A DNA stretch of 64,000 nucleotides from Streptomyces fradiae (GCF_041270065.1 NZ_CP065958.1:5704001-5768000); one strand, 5' to 3'. Shown: positions 52,704 through 62,345, counted from the stretch's first letter. Notes: a model not told the origin generated them from the sequence alone. A program made the numbers and translations.

Positions 52704-52872
52704 TCGACCAACAACCTCTCGGCGCCGGCACCTGTGTTGTGCCGGGTGTTTCGTTCAGGGCCGTACTACTCGGGAGTTCATGAATTGCAGCACGTGAAGG
52801 GGGTCCCCTCCAAACAGTGCGGAGCGCCCGGTTTTCGTGGCTCACGCCGCCGATAAAACGGGCATAAAGAGC

Positions 52873-52896
52873 GAGCCCCGCCAAAAGGCGGGGCTC
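52873..52896 (-). terminator. terminator of the first conservon
   Basis: GAGCCCCGCC (52873-52882), loop AAAA, GGCGGGGCTC (52887-52896), perfect 10-bp stem. On the minus strand it is followed by a short T-rich stretch. It lies 171 bases downstream of the CvnD stop at 53067. The rest of the 363-base gap 52704-53066 holds the promoter region of the next conservon, in which I recognise no motif. Confidence 0.85.
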
Positions 52897-53066
52897 ATGT
52901 GAGCGCAGCGGCATCAGCCGGATGCGTCGGGTGTCCGAGACGCCGCAATTCTCTGTCGAAACGTTATGAACCGGCGGAACCGTCAAGGGCGGTCGTGTCC
53001 AACGACACAGACCGCCCCCAAAATCTCTACGACAACTGACGTATATCGACTTCTACTTGCGGTGTA

Positions 53067-53654
53067 CTACTTCAACCGCGCCATGAGGGCGTGCTCGACG
53101 AGGGTGATGAGCGCGCTCTTGGCGTCCGCGCGGTGGCGGGCATCGGTCGTGATGATGGGAGCGTCCGGCCCGATCTGCAGCGCCTCGCGCACCTCGTCCG
53201 GCGTGTAGGGCTGCTGCCCGTCGAAACCGTTGAGCGCGATGACGAAGGGGAGGCCCGAGTTCTCGAAGTAGTCGACCGCGGGGAAGCAGTCGGCGAGCCG
53301 CCGGGTGTCCACGAGCACCACGGCGCCGATGGCACCGCGGACCAGGTCGTCCCACATGAACCAGAAGCGGTCCTGACCGGGCGTACCGAAGAGGTACAGG
53401 ATCAGGTCCTGGTCCAGGGTGATACGGCCGAAGTCCATCGCCACGGTGGTGGTCGTCTTGCCACCGGTGTGCGTCAGGTCGTCGATGCCCGCCGAGGCGG
53501 ACGTCATGACGGCCTCGGTCCGCAGCGGGTTGATCTCGGAGACGGCGCCCACGAACGTGGTCTTGCCCACGCCGAACCCGCCGGCCACCACGATCTTCGC
53601 GCTGGTGGTCGAACGGGCCGCGGAGGCGGGGCCGCTAGAGCTTGCGAAGTCCAC
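53067..53654 (-). CDS. cvnD: conservon GTPase CvnD (first copy)
   Basis: A 195-residue GTPase nearly identical to the CvnD at 47827 over its whole length; differences cluster at the N-terminus (SSSGPASAARS against SSSGGAARS) and around NGFDGQQPYTPDEV. The P-loop GGFGVGKT and GTPGQDRFWFMW are intact. It overlaps CvnC by 20 bases, as in the other copy. Together with the neighbouring genes it is probably the Cvn1 locus. Confidence 0.95.
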   Translation of the reverse strand: MDFASSSGPASAARSTTSAKIVVAGGFGVGKTTFVGAVSEINPLRTEAVMTSASAGIDDLTHTGGKTTTTVAMDFGRITLDQDLILYLFGTPGQDRFWFMWDDLVRGAIGAVVLVDTRRLADCFPAVDYFENSGLPFVIALNGFDGQQPYTPDEVREALQIGPDAPIITTDARHRADAKSALITLVEHALMARLK

Positions 53655-54042
53655 TGAGCACCCTTTCGAGCAGTGTCACGTCCGGCGTGCCGCCGGCCTC
53701 TCCGTTGCCCGGCTGGTGGATGGCCACCATGCCCGCCTCGGCCAGGTCGGCCACGAGGATGCGGGCGACGCCGAGCGGCATCGACAGGAGCGCCGACACC
53801 TCGGCCACCGACTTGACCTCACGGCAGAGGTGGCAGATCCGCTGGTGCTCCGGCAGCAGGGTGGCCAGATGCGCCGGGTCGGCCGTGGTGCTGACCAGCG
53901 CCTCGATGGCGAGCTGGTAGCGCGGCCGGGTCCGGCCGCCGGTCATGGCATAGGGCCGGACCAGCGGCTGGTCGCCTTCCGCTCCGTACGGCTCGTCTAT
54001 CGATGTGCCGTACGGATCGTGAGAGGCGGGGGGCGGGGTCAT
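53635..54042 (-). CDS. cvnC: conservon DUF742 protein CvnC (first copy)
   Basis: A 135-residue DUF742 protein, 46 residues shorter than the copy at 48389 because it lacks the Gly/Gln-rich N-terminal extension. The core VRPYAMTGGRTRPRYQLAIEALVSTTADPAHL and SMPLGVARILVADLAEAG is shared. GGAGG lies four bases before ATG 54042. A 198-base gap, wider than in the other copy, separates it from CvnB. Confidence 0.94.
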   Translation of the reverse strand: MTPPPASHDPYGTSIDEPYGAEGDQPLVRPYAMTGGRTRPRYQLAIEALVSTTADPAHLATLLPEHQRICHLCREVKSVAEVSALLSMPLGVARILVADLAEAGMVAIHQPGNGEAGGTPDVTLLERVLSGLRKL

Positions 54043-54240
54043 GAATCCTCCGGGCGTGACAGCAGAACCTTCTGCCGTCTGATGGGGCCGGTGGGGGGCC
54101 GAGTGCTTTGGGGCGGCCGGACGGTGAACGGGTCCGGGGCGGTGCGGAGGGGCGCACCGCCCGCGGGCGTGTCGGTTTCGGGTACGGATCGGTCTCGGGT
54201 ACGGATTCGAGCGGTCCGGGCTCGACGGGCGGCGCCCCGG

Positions 54241-54663
54241 CTAGCGGAGCAGGCTGCCCTGGAGCTCGGCCCGCAGATCGGGGGTGAGGACGCTGCCCGC
54301 CCGGTCGACGAGCAGCGCCATCTCGTAGCCCACGAGACCGATGTCGCACTCCGGGTGGGCGAGTACGGCCATCGAGGAGCCGTCGGAGACCGACATGATG
54401 AAGAGGAAGCCGCGCTCCATCTCCACCACGGTCTGTGCCACGGGTCCGCCCTCGAAGATCCTGGACGCGCCCGCGGTCAGCGAGGTCAGTCCGGACGCGA
54501 CCGCCGCAAGCTGGTCGGCGCGGTCGCGGGGGAACCCTTCGGACATGGCAAGGAGCAGTCCGTCGGCGGAGACCACCACCGTGTGCGACACCCCGGGGGT
54601 GTTGTCCACGAAGTTGGTGATCAACCAGTTCAGATTCTGCGCCGCCTGGCTCATCGCGCTCAA
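54241..54663 (-). CDS. cvnB: conservon roadblock/LC7 protein CvnB (first copy)
   Basis: A 140-residue protein almost identical to the other CvnB. The start that matches the paralogue is TTG 54663, six bases after AGGAG and overlapping nothing; ATG 54654 is possible. Use of TTG here and GTG in the paralogue at the same distance from AGGAG supports the upstream start. Confidence 0.94.
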   Translation of the reverse strand: MSAMSQAAQNLNWLITNFVDNTPGVSHTVVVSADGLLLAMSEGFPRDRADQLAAVASGLTSLTAGASRIFEGGPVAQTVVEMERGFLFIMSVSDGSSMAVLAHPECDIGLVGYEMALLVDRAGSVLTPDLRAELQGSLLR

Positions 54664-57600
54664 CTAACGCTCCTGCTGGTGGGTCGGACCGACATGGAAG
54701 GAACCCGTGGTCGAGTTGCCCGCCTGACGGCCCTGCTGGATACCGCGGCGCAGATTGGTGAGCCGGCCGCGGACGTCGTCGGGTGCGCGGGACACCTGGG
54801 GGCCGGCCTGCGTGGCCTGCTCCTGGGCGGTCCCGGGCACGAGGTTGGCCCGCGGCACGCGCCGCGGGAGCCCGGAGGTGGTGACCCCGCCGGCGGCGGG
54901 CTTGCGCACCCGCTCGGCCTGGCGCACCAGCTCGTCGTTGGGCGAGGTCCGCCAGGCGGCCGGGCCGTTCGGCCGGCCCGCCTCGGACTGCGGGACCACC
55001 GGGGTCTGCGTCGTCCGCTCGACGTCCGGCGCGCCCTGGGAGGGAGCGGCCGGAGCCGGGGCCTGACGCGGGGCCTGGTACTGGCCCTGGCCCTGACCCT
55101 GGTTCTGCGCGGGAGCCTGGTACTGGCCCTGCGCGGGAGCCTGGTACTGGCCCTGCGGCTGACCGCCCTGGGCCTGGCCCTGCTCCTGGTGGAACCAGTT
55201 GGTCTCCAGCGTGTCGTACAGCGGGGTACGGCCGTCACCGGCGTGCTGCGCCGGCGGCAGGGCCTCCGGGCGGCGCGGCTGCTGGAGCTGCGGCTGCTGG
55301 GGCTGCTGCGGCTCGTTCGCCGTGCGCTGGCGCGGGGCCTGCGGTGCCTGCTGCGGGGCCTGTGCCTGCGGTACGTACGGCTGGTGGCCGTACTGCTGCT
55401 GCTGGGGAGCCTGCTGGGCGCCGAAGTCCGGGCGCGGGAACTGCGCCGTGGACGCCGGGTCCTGGTAGCCCTGCGGGGCCATCGGCTGCTGGGCCGGGGC
55501 CTGCTGGGGAGCCTGCGGCGCACCGAAGTCGGGGCGCGCGAACTGGCCGGTGGAGCCCGGACCGTCGAACGGCTCCTCGTGACCACGCGGCGCGTCCAGC
55601 GGCGTCATGTCCTGCTGCGGCCGGCGGACCGGCTGCGCCTGGTCGTTGCCCCAGCTGGTGGCCTGCGGCCGGGCCGGGTGCTGTGGCTGAGACGTGCCCC
55701 CGGGCAGCTCGGCCCGCGGGAAGCCGCCCTGGACCGGACGCGGCTCCTGCGGGGCCTGCGGCTGCTGGGGAGCCTGCGGGGCCTGCGGGCCGCGCGCGGG
55801 CTGCCCGTTCGCCGGACCCTGGCCGCCCCACACGTCCGTACGGGACGGGATGGCGCTCTGCGCGCCGCCGCCGAAACCACCGGGCGCCGGGCGCCGGTCG
55901 TCCTGCGGGACCGGCGGCATCGGCTGGGTCTGCGGACCCGGGTCCTGGGCCGGAGCCTGGGCCTGCGCCGGGGCGGGCGCCTGCGAGCGCTCCTGGAAGA
56001 AGTTCTGGCCGCTCGGGCCGTTCTGGCCCTGGCCGGCGCCGTCGCGCGCGGGCAGCGCGCCACGGGCCGCACCGGCACCGAGCCGGCCGCCGGGCGCCGA
56101 CGGGGCACCGCCCGGACGCCCGCCGCCGAGCGCGCCGGGGCCACCGGCCGCGCCCTGACCGCCGGCGAGGCGCCCGCCCGGGGCACCCTGGCCCTGCGGC
56201 ATCGCGCCCTGGCCGCCGGCGCCGGGCTTCGGCGCGGGCTTCTTGCCGCCGTGGGCGACGTCGACCGGGAGCATGACGAGCGCGGTGGTGCCGCCCGAGT
56301 CGGACGGCCGCAGCTGGATCCGGATGCCGTGGCGCAGGGACAGCCGGCCGACCACGAACAGACCCATGCGGCGGGAGACCGAGACGTCCACGGTGGGCGG
56401 CGAGGCGAGCCGCTCGTTGATCGCGGCCAGGTCCTCGGGGGAGAGGCCGATGCCGGTGTCGTGGATCTCGACGAGCACGCGGCCGTCGGGCAGCGCGTGA
56501 CCGGTGACCCGGACCTTGGTCTGCGGCGAGGAGAACGAGGTGGCGTTCTCGAGCAGCTCGGCGAGGAGGTGGACGAGGTCGTTGACGACCCGGCCGGCGA
56601 CCTCGGTCGCCGGGACCGCGGCCAGTTCGATGCGCTCGTACTGCTCCACCTCGGAGGCGGCGGCACGGAGCACGTCGACCAGCGGGACCGGGCGGGTCCA
56701 GCGGCGGCCCGGCTCCTCGCCCGCGAGGACGAGGAGGTTCTCGCCGTTACGGCGCATACGGGTCGCGAGGTGGTCGAGCTTGAACAGCGAGGACAGCTGG
56801 TCCGGGTCGGCCTCGCGGGACTCCAGCTCGGAGATGAGCGAGAGCTGGCGCTGGATGAGGCCCTGGGAACGGCGCGAGAGGTTGGTGAACATCGCGTTGA
56901 CGTTGCCCCGGAGGAGGGCCTGCTCGGCGGCGAGGCGGACCGCCTCGCGGTGCACGTCGTCGAAGGCCGCGGCCACCTGGCCGATCTCGTCCCGGGAGTG
57001 CACACCGACGGACTCGACGGAGGTGTCGACGTCCTGCGGGTCGGACTCGGAGAGCTGCTTGACCAGCTCGGGCAGGCGTTCCTGGGCGACCTTGGTCGCG
57101 GTGTCCTGGAGCCGGCGCAGCGAGCGGATCATGGACCGGGCCACGACGAAGGCGCCGACGAGGGAGACGCCGAGGACGAGGAGGATCAGCGCACCGTTGA
57201 TGATGGCGTCGCGCTGCGACTCCTGCCGCAGCTCGCGCGCCTTGGTCTCCATCTCGCCGAGCAGCGTGGCCTCGATGGTCTTCATCGCACGCATCTTGGT
57301 GTCGTACTCGTCGGTGAAGTTCAAGTGACCGCGCTTGATGTCGAGCGGACGGTCCGCCTTCAGCATCCGGCGCGTGTAGTTGTTGGCGGCCTCGATCGAG
57401 GGGTTGCCGCTCTCCAGGGAGGCGGTGAGCTCCTCGGCGTCGCCGCCGGTCGACTCGTAGATCGCCTTGAACGACTTGAGCTCGACGTCCTCGCTGGTGA
57501 ACGCGGCGTCGCCGTAGAGGCGGTCGCCGAGCGCGATGCTGCCGGCGCGGCTGTCGTTGGGGGGCAGCGCGGAGGCGATGATCGCCTGCTGGATGGAGGC

Positions 57601-58434
57601 GTACTCCTTGGCGGACGAGAACGCGGCGAGCGCGCGGGTCCGCTTGATCATGTCCGGGTTGCTGGTGGCCTGGGCCATGTCCTGGGACAGGCTGAGCAGC
57701 GAGCGGATGAGACGGCTGTAGGCCTCGACCGTCACCGAGTGGGCGACGTTCTTCTCGTACGCGGTGGCGCGGATCGAGCCGAGCGAGCTGACCTGCGAGG
57801 CGATCTGGCTGACGTTCTGCCGGATGCTGCGCAGCGACTCGTCGTCGTCGGTCGCCGGGATCTCGTTGGTGGCGTCGAGGAAGGCCCGGTGCGCGCGGTC
57901 GGTCTCCTTGCGCGGGCTCGCGACCTGGTAGTCGCCGCTCGACCGGCCGTTCGCCAGCGGACCGGCGGAGAGGTCGCGCTCCCGCTGCAGCTTCTCGGCG
58001 AAGTTGGTGGCTTCCTTGGTCAACCTGGTGAGCAGCTGCATCTGATCCAGCTGTTCCATGTCCTGCAAGGACTCGTTGATGCGGATGCCGCCGAGGCTGG
58101 TCGCCGCGACCACGGGGAGGGTCAGCAGCGCGACCAGGCGCGTGGAGATGCGCCAGTTGCGCAGGGCTATTCGCGGGCCGACCTGGTTGTCGCCGGCCAG
58201 CCGGGGCAGCGGAGCGCTCTCCGCCACGGCGTCCGCGGCGGTGCCGCGGCCCGAGCCGTCGCCGGAGTCGCCCTTGCCCTGGGTCTTCCCCTGGGGCTTC
58301 CCCTGGTTCTGGGGGTGCGGGGCCGGGGATCCGTGCTGGGTCCCGGCACGCGGCTCCTGCTCCGCAGCAGCTTCCCCTCGGCCCTTGCGGGCCTGGGAAG
58401 AGCCCGTGCCATCCCTCTTGAAACGTCCCTGCAC
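54664..58434 (-). CDS. cvnA: conservon sensor histidine kinase-like protein CvnA (first copy)
   Basis: A 1256-residue membrane protein. A 90-residue Gly/Gln-rich lead is followed by helix 1 (about 96-115), a sensing domain, helix 2 (about 411-430), HAMP-type linker and HATPase (ELLENATSF near 620, DTGIGL). The C-terminal 500 residues are extremely Gln/Pro/Ala/Gly-rich with repeats of type QAPQQP and FARPDFGAPQ. GTG 58434 (VQGRFKRDG) is chosen because upstream codons are Arg-rich and unlike protein sequence. It is the larger of the two CvnA proteins; the disordered tail is the main difference. Confidence 0.92.
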   Translation of the reverse strand: MQGRFKRDGTGSSQARKGRGEAAAEQEPRAGTQHGSPAPHPQNQGKPQGKTQGKGDSGDGSGRGTAADAVAESAPLPRLAGDNQVGPRIALRNWRISTRLVALLTLPVVAATSLGGIRINESLQDMEQLDQMQLLTRLTKEATNFAEKLQRERDLSAGPLANGRSSGDYQVASPRKETDRAHRAFLDATNEIPATDDDESLRSIRQNVSQIASQVSSLGSIRATAYEKNVAHSVTVEAYSRLIRSLLSLSQDMAQATSNPDMIKRTRALAAFSSAKEYASIQQAIIASALPPNDSRAGSIALGDRLYGDAAFTSEDVELKSFKAIYESTGGDAEELTASLESGNPSIEAANNYTRRMLKADRPLDIKRGHLNFTDEYDTKMRAMKTIEATLLGEMETKARELRQESQRDAIINGALILLVLGVSLVGAFVVARSMIRSLRRLQDTATKVAQERLPELVKQLSESDPQDVDTSVESVGVHSRDEIGQVAAAFDDVHREAVRLAAEQALLRGNVNAMFTNLSRRSQGLIQRQLSLISELESREADPDQLSSLFKLDHLATRMRRNGENLLVLAGEEPGRRWTRPVPLVDVLRAAASEVEQYERIELAAVPATEVAGRVVNDLVHLLAELLENATSFSSPQTKVRVTGHALPDGRVLVEIHDTGIGLSPEDLAAINERLASPPTVDVSVSRRMGLFVVGRLSLRHGIRIQLRPSDSGGTTALVMLPVDVAHGGKKPAPKPGAGGQGAMPQGQGAPGGRLAGGQGAAGGPGALGGGRPGGAPSAPGGRLGAGAARGALPARDGAGQGQNGPSGQNFFQERSQAPAPAQAQAPAQDPGPQTQPMPPVPQDDRRPAPGGFGGGAQSAIPSRTDVWGGQGPANGQPARGPQAPQAPQQPQAPQEPRPVQGGFPRAELPGGTSQPQHPARPQATSWGNDQAQPVRRPQQDMTPLDAPRGHEEPFDGPGSTGQFARPDFGAPQAPQQAPAQQPMAPQGYQDPASTAQFPRPDFGAQQAPQQQQYGHQPYVPQAQAPQQAPQAPRQRTANEPQQPQQPQLQQPRRPEALPPAQHAGDGRTPLYDTLETNWFHQEQGQAQGGQPQGQYQAPAQGQYQAPAQNQGQGQGQYQAPRQAPAPAAPSQGAPDVERTTQTPVVPQSEAGRPNGPAAWRTSPNDELVRQAERVRKPAAGGVTTSGLPRRVPRANLVPGTAQEQATQAGPQVSRAPDDVRGRLTNLRRGIQQGRQAGNSTTGSFHVGPTHQQER

Positions 58435-59016
58435 TAGCGTCGCAACCTCTGGACCAGGCGTCCTTCCGGGTGAACGGAGAGGACGGTGTCGGCGTCGTGG
58501 GGCGCAGGTGCGCCCCAGTGGTGGTCGTCGGTGACCGGCGCAGATCCCCCTTCCCCGCCACTCGGCCGGCGCTGCGTTGCGCCCCCTGCGCGCCGGCCTG
58601 AAGCCCGCGGCGGTGCGTGGAATTCCAGCACAGTGCCGGATCTCCAACAAGGGCCGTGGAGCGTGCCGAGACAGGCATGACAACGTGTGAACGCGGTGTC
58701 ACCCCATGTAGAAGATGATCACGGACGAACCGGGCGAAACCTGGCGAAGTGACGGAGGGGTGGGGGTGTCCCAGTCGCGATGATCAGCAGCGGAATGAAT
58801 CGTTCAGTGGAGGAATGTCCGTTTCGGTTACCTCGAATGGCGGTGCGTAATGCCCGGATTGTTCCCGTGGTGGTGAGCAAACTCACACGTAGTTCGTTGA
58901 ATCCGCCATGCATTCGAAGGGAATTGCATGTTTAGCCTGACGCTTTACAGAATGGGCATCCCGTACCACGCGCCCCCTACGGGCGCGCCCCACGCAGACA
59001 AGGGTCCGACACCGCG
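58435..59016. other. gene-free region upstream of the first conservon
   Basis: This 582-base stretch separates CvnA from a small divergent gene. A GTGAGCAAACTCAC palindrome (58873-58886) and a GCGCCC/GGGCGC hairpin near 58971-58987 are the only structures I see. The part nearest CvnA (58435-58680) is Arg/Gly-rich in every frame. Promoters for both neighbours should lie here. Confidence 0.5.
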
Positions 59017-59217
59017 ATGAACACGACGTCCGTACTCCGCACCACGGCCAACCCCCGCCGCTCCACCCTCGCCCACCTCGAGGACGCGCAGGAGCTCGGC
59101 CGGGGAGCCCAGCCCGAGTACGCCGCCGCGCTCCCCGGCGCGACCGCCAACCCGCGCCGCACGGTCCTGATGGTCCCGCCCGCCCCGTACGTCCCGGCGT
59201 ACCTCTCCGCCGAGTGA
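59017..59217 (+). CDS. small protein with internal repeat (66 aa)
   Basis: The protein repeats a short motif: TTANPRRSTLAH (9-20) and ATANPRRTVLMV (42-53). The C-terminus is Pro/Ala/Tyr-rich. AAGGG lies about 12 bases before ATG 59017, a weak site. I recall similar proteins near gltX in other Streptomyces. Function is unknown; it may be a regulatory small protein or secreted peptide without clear signal. Confidence 0.6.
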   Translation: MNTTSVLRTTANPRRSTLAHLEDAQELGRGAQPEYAAALPGATANPRRTVLMVPPAPYVPAYLSAE

Positions 59218-59297
59218 TCAGACGGTCACCGCTACCGGCCGAGATAGCCTGACAGCGTCAGACTCCAGCCAGTAGCAAGTGAGGGGCGACAGCACTC

Positions 59298-60092
59298 GTG
59301 CGCATCGCCAGATTCTCCATCGACGGCAACGTCGCCTTCGGAGCCGTGGAGGGCGAGGGGACCGTCGAGTCCGGCGGCCTGGTCCTCGACATCATCAAGG
59401 GCATCCCGTACACCGACTTCGAGCTCAGCGGCACCAAGGTCCCGCTGAGCAAGGTCCGGCTCCTGCCGCCCGTGCTCCCCAACAAGGTCGTGGGCATCGG
59501 GCGCAACTACGCGGAGCACGCCAAGGAACTCGGCAACGAGGTCCCCGAGGTCCCGGTGGCCTTCTTCAAGCCCACCACCTCGGTGATCGGCCCCGGCGAC
59601 GCCATCGAGTACCCCTCCTTCTCCCACGAGCTGCACCACGAGGCCGAACTGGCCGTGGTCATCGGCCGCATGTGCCGCGAGGTGCCCCGCGAGCGCGTCC
59701 AGGACGTCGTCTTCGGCTACACCTGTGCCAACGACGTCACCGCGCGCGACGTCCAGAAGCGCGAGTCCCAGTGGGCCCGCGCCAAGGGCTTCGACACCTC
59801 CTGCCCGCTGGGCCCCTGGATCGAGACCGGCCTGAGCACCGCCGACGCGAACGACCTCACCGTCCAGGCGACGGTCAACGGCGAACAGCGTCAGCTGGGT
59901 CGTACGAGCGACATGATCCGCTCCATCGAGGACCTGGTCGTCCACATCTCCGAGGCCATGACGCTGCTCCCGGGCGACGTCATCCTCACCGGCACCCCCG
60001 CCGGGGTCGGCCCCCTCAACGTCGGCGACGAGGTCGCCGTCACCATCGAAGGCATCGGCACTCTCACCAACAGGGTGATCAAGCGTGGCTAA
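59298..60092 (+). CDS. fumarylacetoacetate hydrolase family protein
   Basis: A 264-residue FAH-superfamily enzyme. GIGRNYAEHAKELG and HHEAELAVVIG carry the Glu-x-Glu metal site, and FGYTCANDVTARDVQ with GDVILTGTPAGVGPL completes the fold. Such enzymes are 2-hydroxyhepta-2,4-diene-1,7-dioate isomerases, oxaloacetate decarboxylases or acylpyruvate hydrolases; which is not readable. GTG 59298. It overlaps gltX by 8 bases, so they are co-transcribed. Confidence 0.9.
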   Translation: MRIARFSIDGNVAFGAVEGEGTVESGGLVLDIIKGIPYTDFELSGTKVPLSKVRLLPPVLPNKVVGIGRNYAEHAKELGNEVPEVPVAFFKPTTSVIGPGDAIEYPSFSHELHHEAELAVVIGRMCREVPRERVQDVVFGYTCANDVTARDVQKRESQWARAKGFDTSCPLGPWIETGLSTADANDLTVQATVNGEQRQLGRTSDMIRSIEDLVVHISEAMTLLPGDVILTGTPAGVGPLNVGDEVAVTIEGIGTLTNRVIKRG

Positions 60093-61560
60093 CGCGAATA
60101 TCCGCGTCCGTTTCTGTCCCTCGCCGACCGGCAACCCCCACGTGGGCCTGGTCCGCACCGCCCTCTTCAACTGGGCCTTCGCCCGGCACAACCAGGGCAC
60201 CATGGTCTTCCGCATCGAGGACACCGACGCTGCGCGCGACTCCGAGGAGTCGTACAACCAGCTCCTCGACTCGCTGAAGTGGCTCGGCCTCGACTGGGAC
60301 GAGGGCCCCGAGACCGGCGGCCCGCACGAGCCGTACCGCCAGTCGCAGCGGATGGACATCTACAAGGACGTCGCCGAGCGGCTGCTCGCCGGCGGGTACG
60401 CGTACCACTGCTACTGCACCCAGACCGAGCTGGACGACCGCCGCGAGGCCGCCCGCGCCGCCGGCAAGCCGTCCGGCTACGACGGCCACTGCCGCGAGCT
60501 GACCGCCGAGCAGGTCGAGGTCTACCAGGCGGAGGGCCGCGAGGCCATCGTCCGCTTCCGGATGCCCGACGAGACCATCACCTTCACCGACCTGGTCCGC
60601 GGCGAGCTCACCTTCACCCCGGAGAACGTCCCGGACTACGGCATCGTGCGCGCCAACGGCGCCCCGCTGTACACCCTGGTCAACCCGGTCGACGACGCCC
60701 TGATGGAGATCACCCACGTCCTGCGCGGCGAGGACCTGCTCTCCTCCACCCCGCGCCAGATTGCGCTCTACAAGGCGCTGATCGAGCTGGGCGTCGCCAA
60801 GGAGATCCCGCACTTCGGCCACCTGCCGTACGTGATGGGCGAGGGCAACAAGAAGCTCTCCAAGCGCGACCCGCAGGCCTCTCTCAACCTCTACCGGGAG
60901 CGCGGCTTCCTCCCCGAGGGCCTGCTGAACTACCTGTCCCTCCTCGGCTGGTCCTTCTCCGCCGACCAGGACCTCTTCACCATCCCCGAGATGGTCGAGA
61001 AGTTCGACATCGCGGACGTCAACGCCAACCCGGCCCGCTTCGACCTCAAGAAGGCCGAGTCCATCAACGCGGACCACATCCGCATGCTGGACGTGAAGGA
61101 CTTCGCCGCGGCCTGCGAGCCCTGGCTGCGGGCCCCGCACGCGAACTGGGCCCCGGAGGACTTCGACCGGGCCGCCTGGGAGGCCATCGCGCCCTACGCC
61201 CAGACCCGCCTGACCGTCCTGTCGGACATCACGGCCAACGTCGACTTCCTCTTCCTGAAGGAGCCGGTCTTCGACCAGCCCTCCTGGGACAAGGCGATGA
61301 AGGGCGAGCCCGCCGCCCTCCTCACCACCGCCCGCGAGAAGCTCGTGGCCGCCGACTGGAACGACCCGGAGTCGCTCAAGAACGCCGTCCTGGCCGCCGG
61401 CGAGGCCCACGGCCTCAAGCTCGGCAAGGCCCAGGCCCCGGTCCGCGTCGCCGTCACCGGCCGCACGGTCGGCCTCCCGCTCTTCGAGTCCCTCCAGATC
61501 CTGGGCGAGGAGAAGACCCTGACCCGCATCGACGCGGCCCTGGCGAAGCTCGCCGGCTGA
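60085..61560 (+). CDS. gltX: glutamyl-tRNA synthetase
   Basis: Charges tRNA-Glu with glutamate. The 491-residue protein has the class I motifs HVGL (HIGH-type, in PTGNPHVGLVRT) and KKLSKR (KMSKS-type). Streptomyces lacks GlnRS in general, so this enzyme probably also glutamylates tRNA-Gln for later amidation by GatCAB. It overlaps the FAH-family gene by 8 bases. A cluster of tRNA-Glu and tRNA-Gln genes lies 880 bases downstream. Confidence 0.97.
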   Translation: MANANIRVRFCPSPTGNPHVGLVRTALFNWAFARHNQGTMVFRIEDTDAARDSEESYNQLLDSLKWLGLDWDEGPETGGPHEPYRQSQRMDIYKDVAERLLAGGYAYHCYCTQTELDDRREAARAAGKPSGYDGHCRELTAEQVEVYQAEGREAIVRFRMPDETITFTDLVRGELTFTPENVPDYGIVRANGAPLYTLVNPVDDALMEITHVLRGEDLLSSTPRQIALYKALIELGVAKEIPHFGHLPYVMGEGNKKLSKRDPQASLNLYRERGFLPEGLLNYLSLLGWSFSADQDLFTIPEMVEKFDIADVNANPARFDLKKAESINADHIRMLDVKDFAAACEPWLRAPHANWAPEDFDRAAWEAIAPYAQTRLTVLSDITANVDFLFLKEPVFDQPSWDKAMKGEPAALLTTAREKLVAADWNDPESLKNAVLAAGEAHGLKLGKAQAPVRVAVTGRTVGLPLFESLQILGEEKTLTRIDAALAKLAG

Positions 61561-61581
61561 CCCTCCCCGGGCCCGCCCGGA

Positions 61582-61612
61582 GTACCCCCGTCCCGCCCCG
61601 GGACGGGGGTAC
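61582..61612 (+). terminator. gltX terminator
   Basis: GTACCCCCGTCCC (61582-61594) pairs perfectly with GGGACGGGGGTAC (61600-61612), loop GCCCC. The stem ends ten bases before the HAD gene ATG. Confidence 0.85.
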
Positions 61613-61622
61613 CGTCGTTTCC

Positions 61623-62345
61623 ATGGCCATCCGCGCCGTCCTCTGGGACATCGACGACACGCTCTTCGATTACGCCGCCGCCGACCGTGCGGGCATGCGC
61701 GCCCATCTCGCCGCGGAGGGGCTGCTCGGGCGGTACGGGTCGGTGGAGGACGCCCTCGCGCGCTGGAAGGAGCTCACGGAGCTGCACTGGCGGCGTTACG
61801 AGGCGGGCGGCGGGGACTGGCAGGAGCAGCGGCGGGGGAGGGTCCGGGACTTCCTCGGGCGGCCGGAGCTGACCGCCGGGGAGGCCGACGGCTGGTTCGA
61901 GCGCTATGTGGTCCATTACGAGGCCGCCTGGGCGCTGTTCCCCGACGCCGTGCCCGTCCTGGACCTGCTCGCCGCCGACTACCGTCAGGCGGTCCTCTCC
62001 AACTCCAGCCTGCACAACCAGGACCACAAGCTCCGCGCGCTCGGCGTGCGGGACCGCTTCGAGGCCGTGGTGTGCGCCGTGGAGCTCGGCGTGGCCAAGC
62101 CGGCCCCGGAGGCCTTCCATGCCGCCTGCACCGCCCTCGACCTGCGGCCCTGCGAGGTCGCGTACGTGGGGGACCACCCCGACATCGACGCGCGCGGCGC
62201 CGACGGGGCCGGCCTGACGGGCATCTGGCTGGACCGCGCGGACACCGGCGGACGGCCCGAACTGAAGCGGATCACGAACCTCCGCCAGCTCCCGGCGCTG
62301 CTGCGAGCGGATACGCGTTTTGGAGCACCGTCCACCTTCGGGTAA
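61623..62345 (+). CDS. HAD-family hydrolase
   Basis: A 240-residue haloacid dehalogenase-superfamily phosphatase. Motif I is WDIDDTLFDY (8-17), motif II in AVLSNSS, motif III around GVAKPAPEAF and motif IV GDHPDIDARGA. The helical cap (about 20-100) places it in subfamily I. Substrate unknown. Its ATG lies ten bases after the gltX terminator stem, so it needs read-through or a promoter within the hairpin region. Confidence 0.9.
   Translation: MAIRAVLWDIDDTLFDYAAADRAGMRAHLAAEGLLGRYGSVEDALARWKELTELHWRRYEAGGGDWQEQRRGRVRDFLGRPELTAGEADGWFERYVVHYEAAWALFPDAVPVLDLLAADYRQAVLSNSSLHNQDHKLRALGVRDRFEAVVCAVELGVAKPAPEAFHAACTALDLRPCEVAYVGDHPDIDARGADGAGLTGIWLDRADTGGRPELKRITNLRQLPALLRADTRFGAPSTFG

Noticed and set aside
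49128..52856. A 1242-codon plus-strand frame opposite CvnA, and a 1672-codon one at 53419-58437
   Set aside because: Both are antisense to clear sensor-kinase genes and are Leu/Arg/Val-rich artefacts of the GC skew.
58435..58683. N-terminal extension of CvnA to 58683
   Set aside because: Those codons give an Arg-rich non-globular stretch without resemblance to the paralogue, and GTG 58434 fits the family better.
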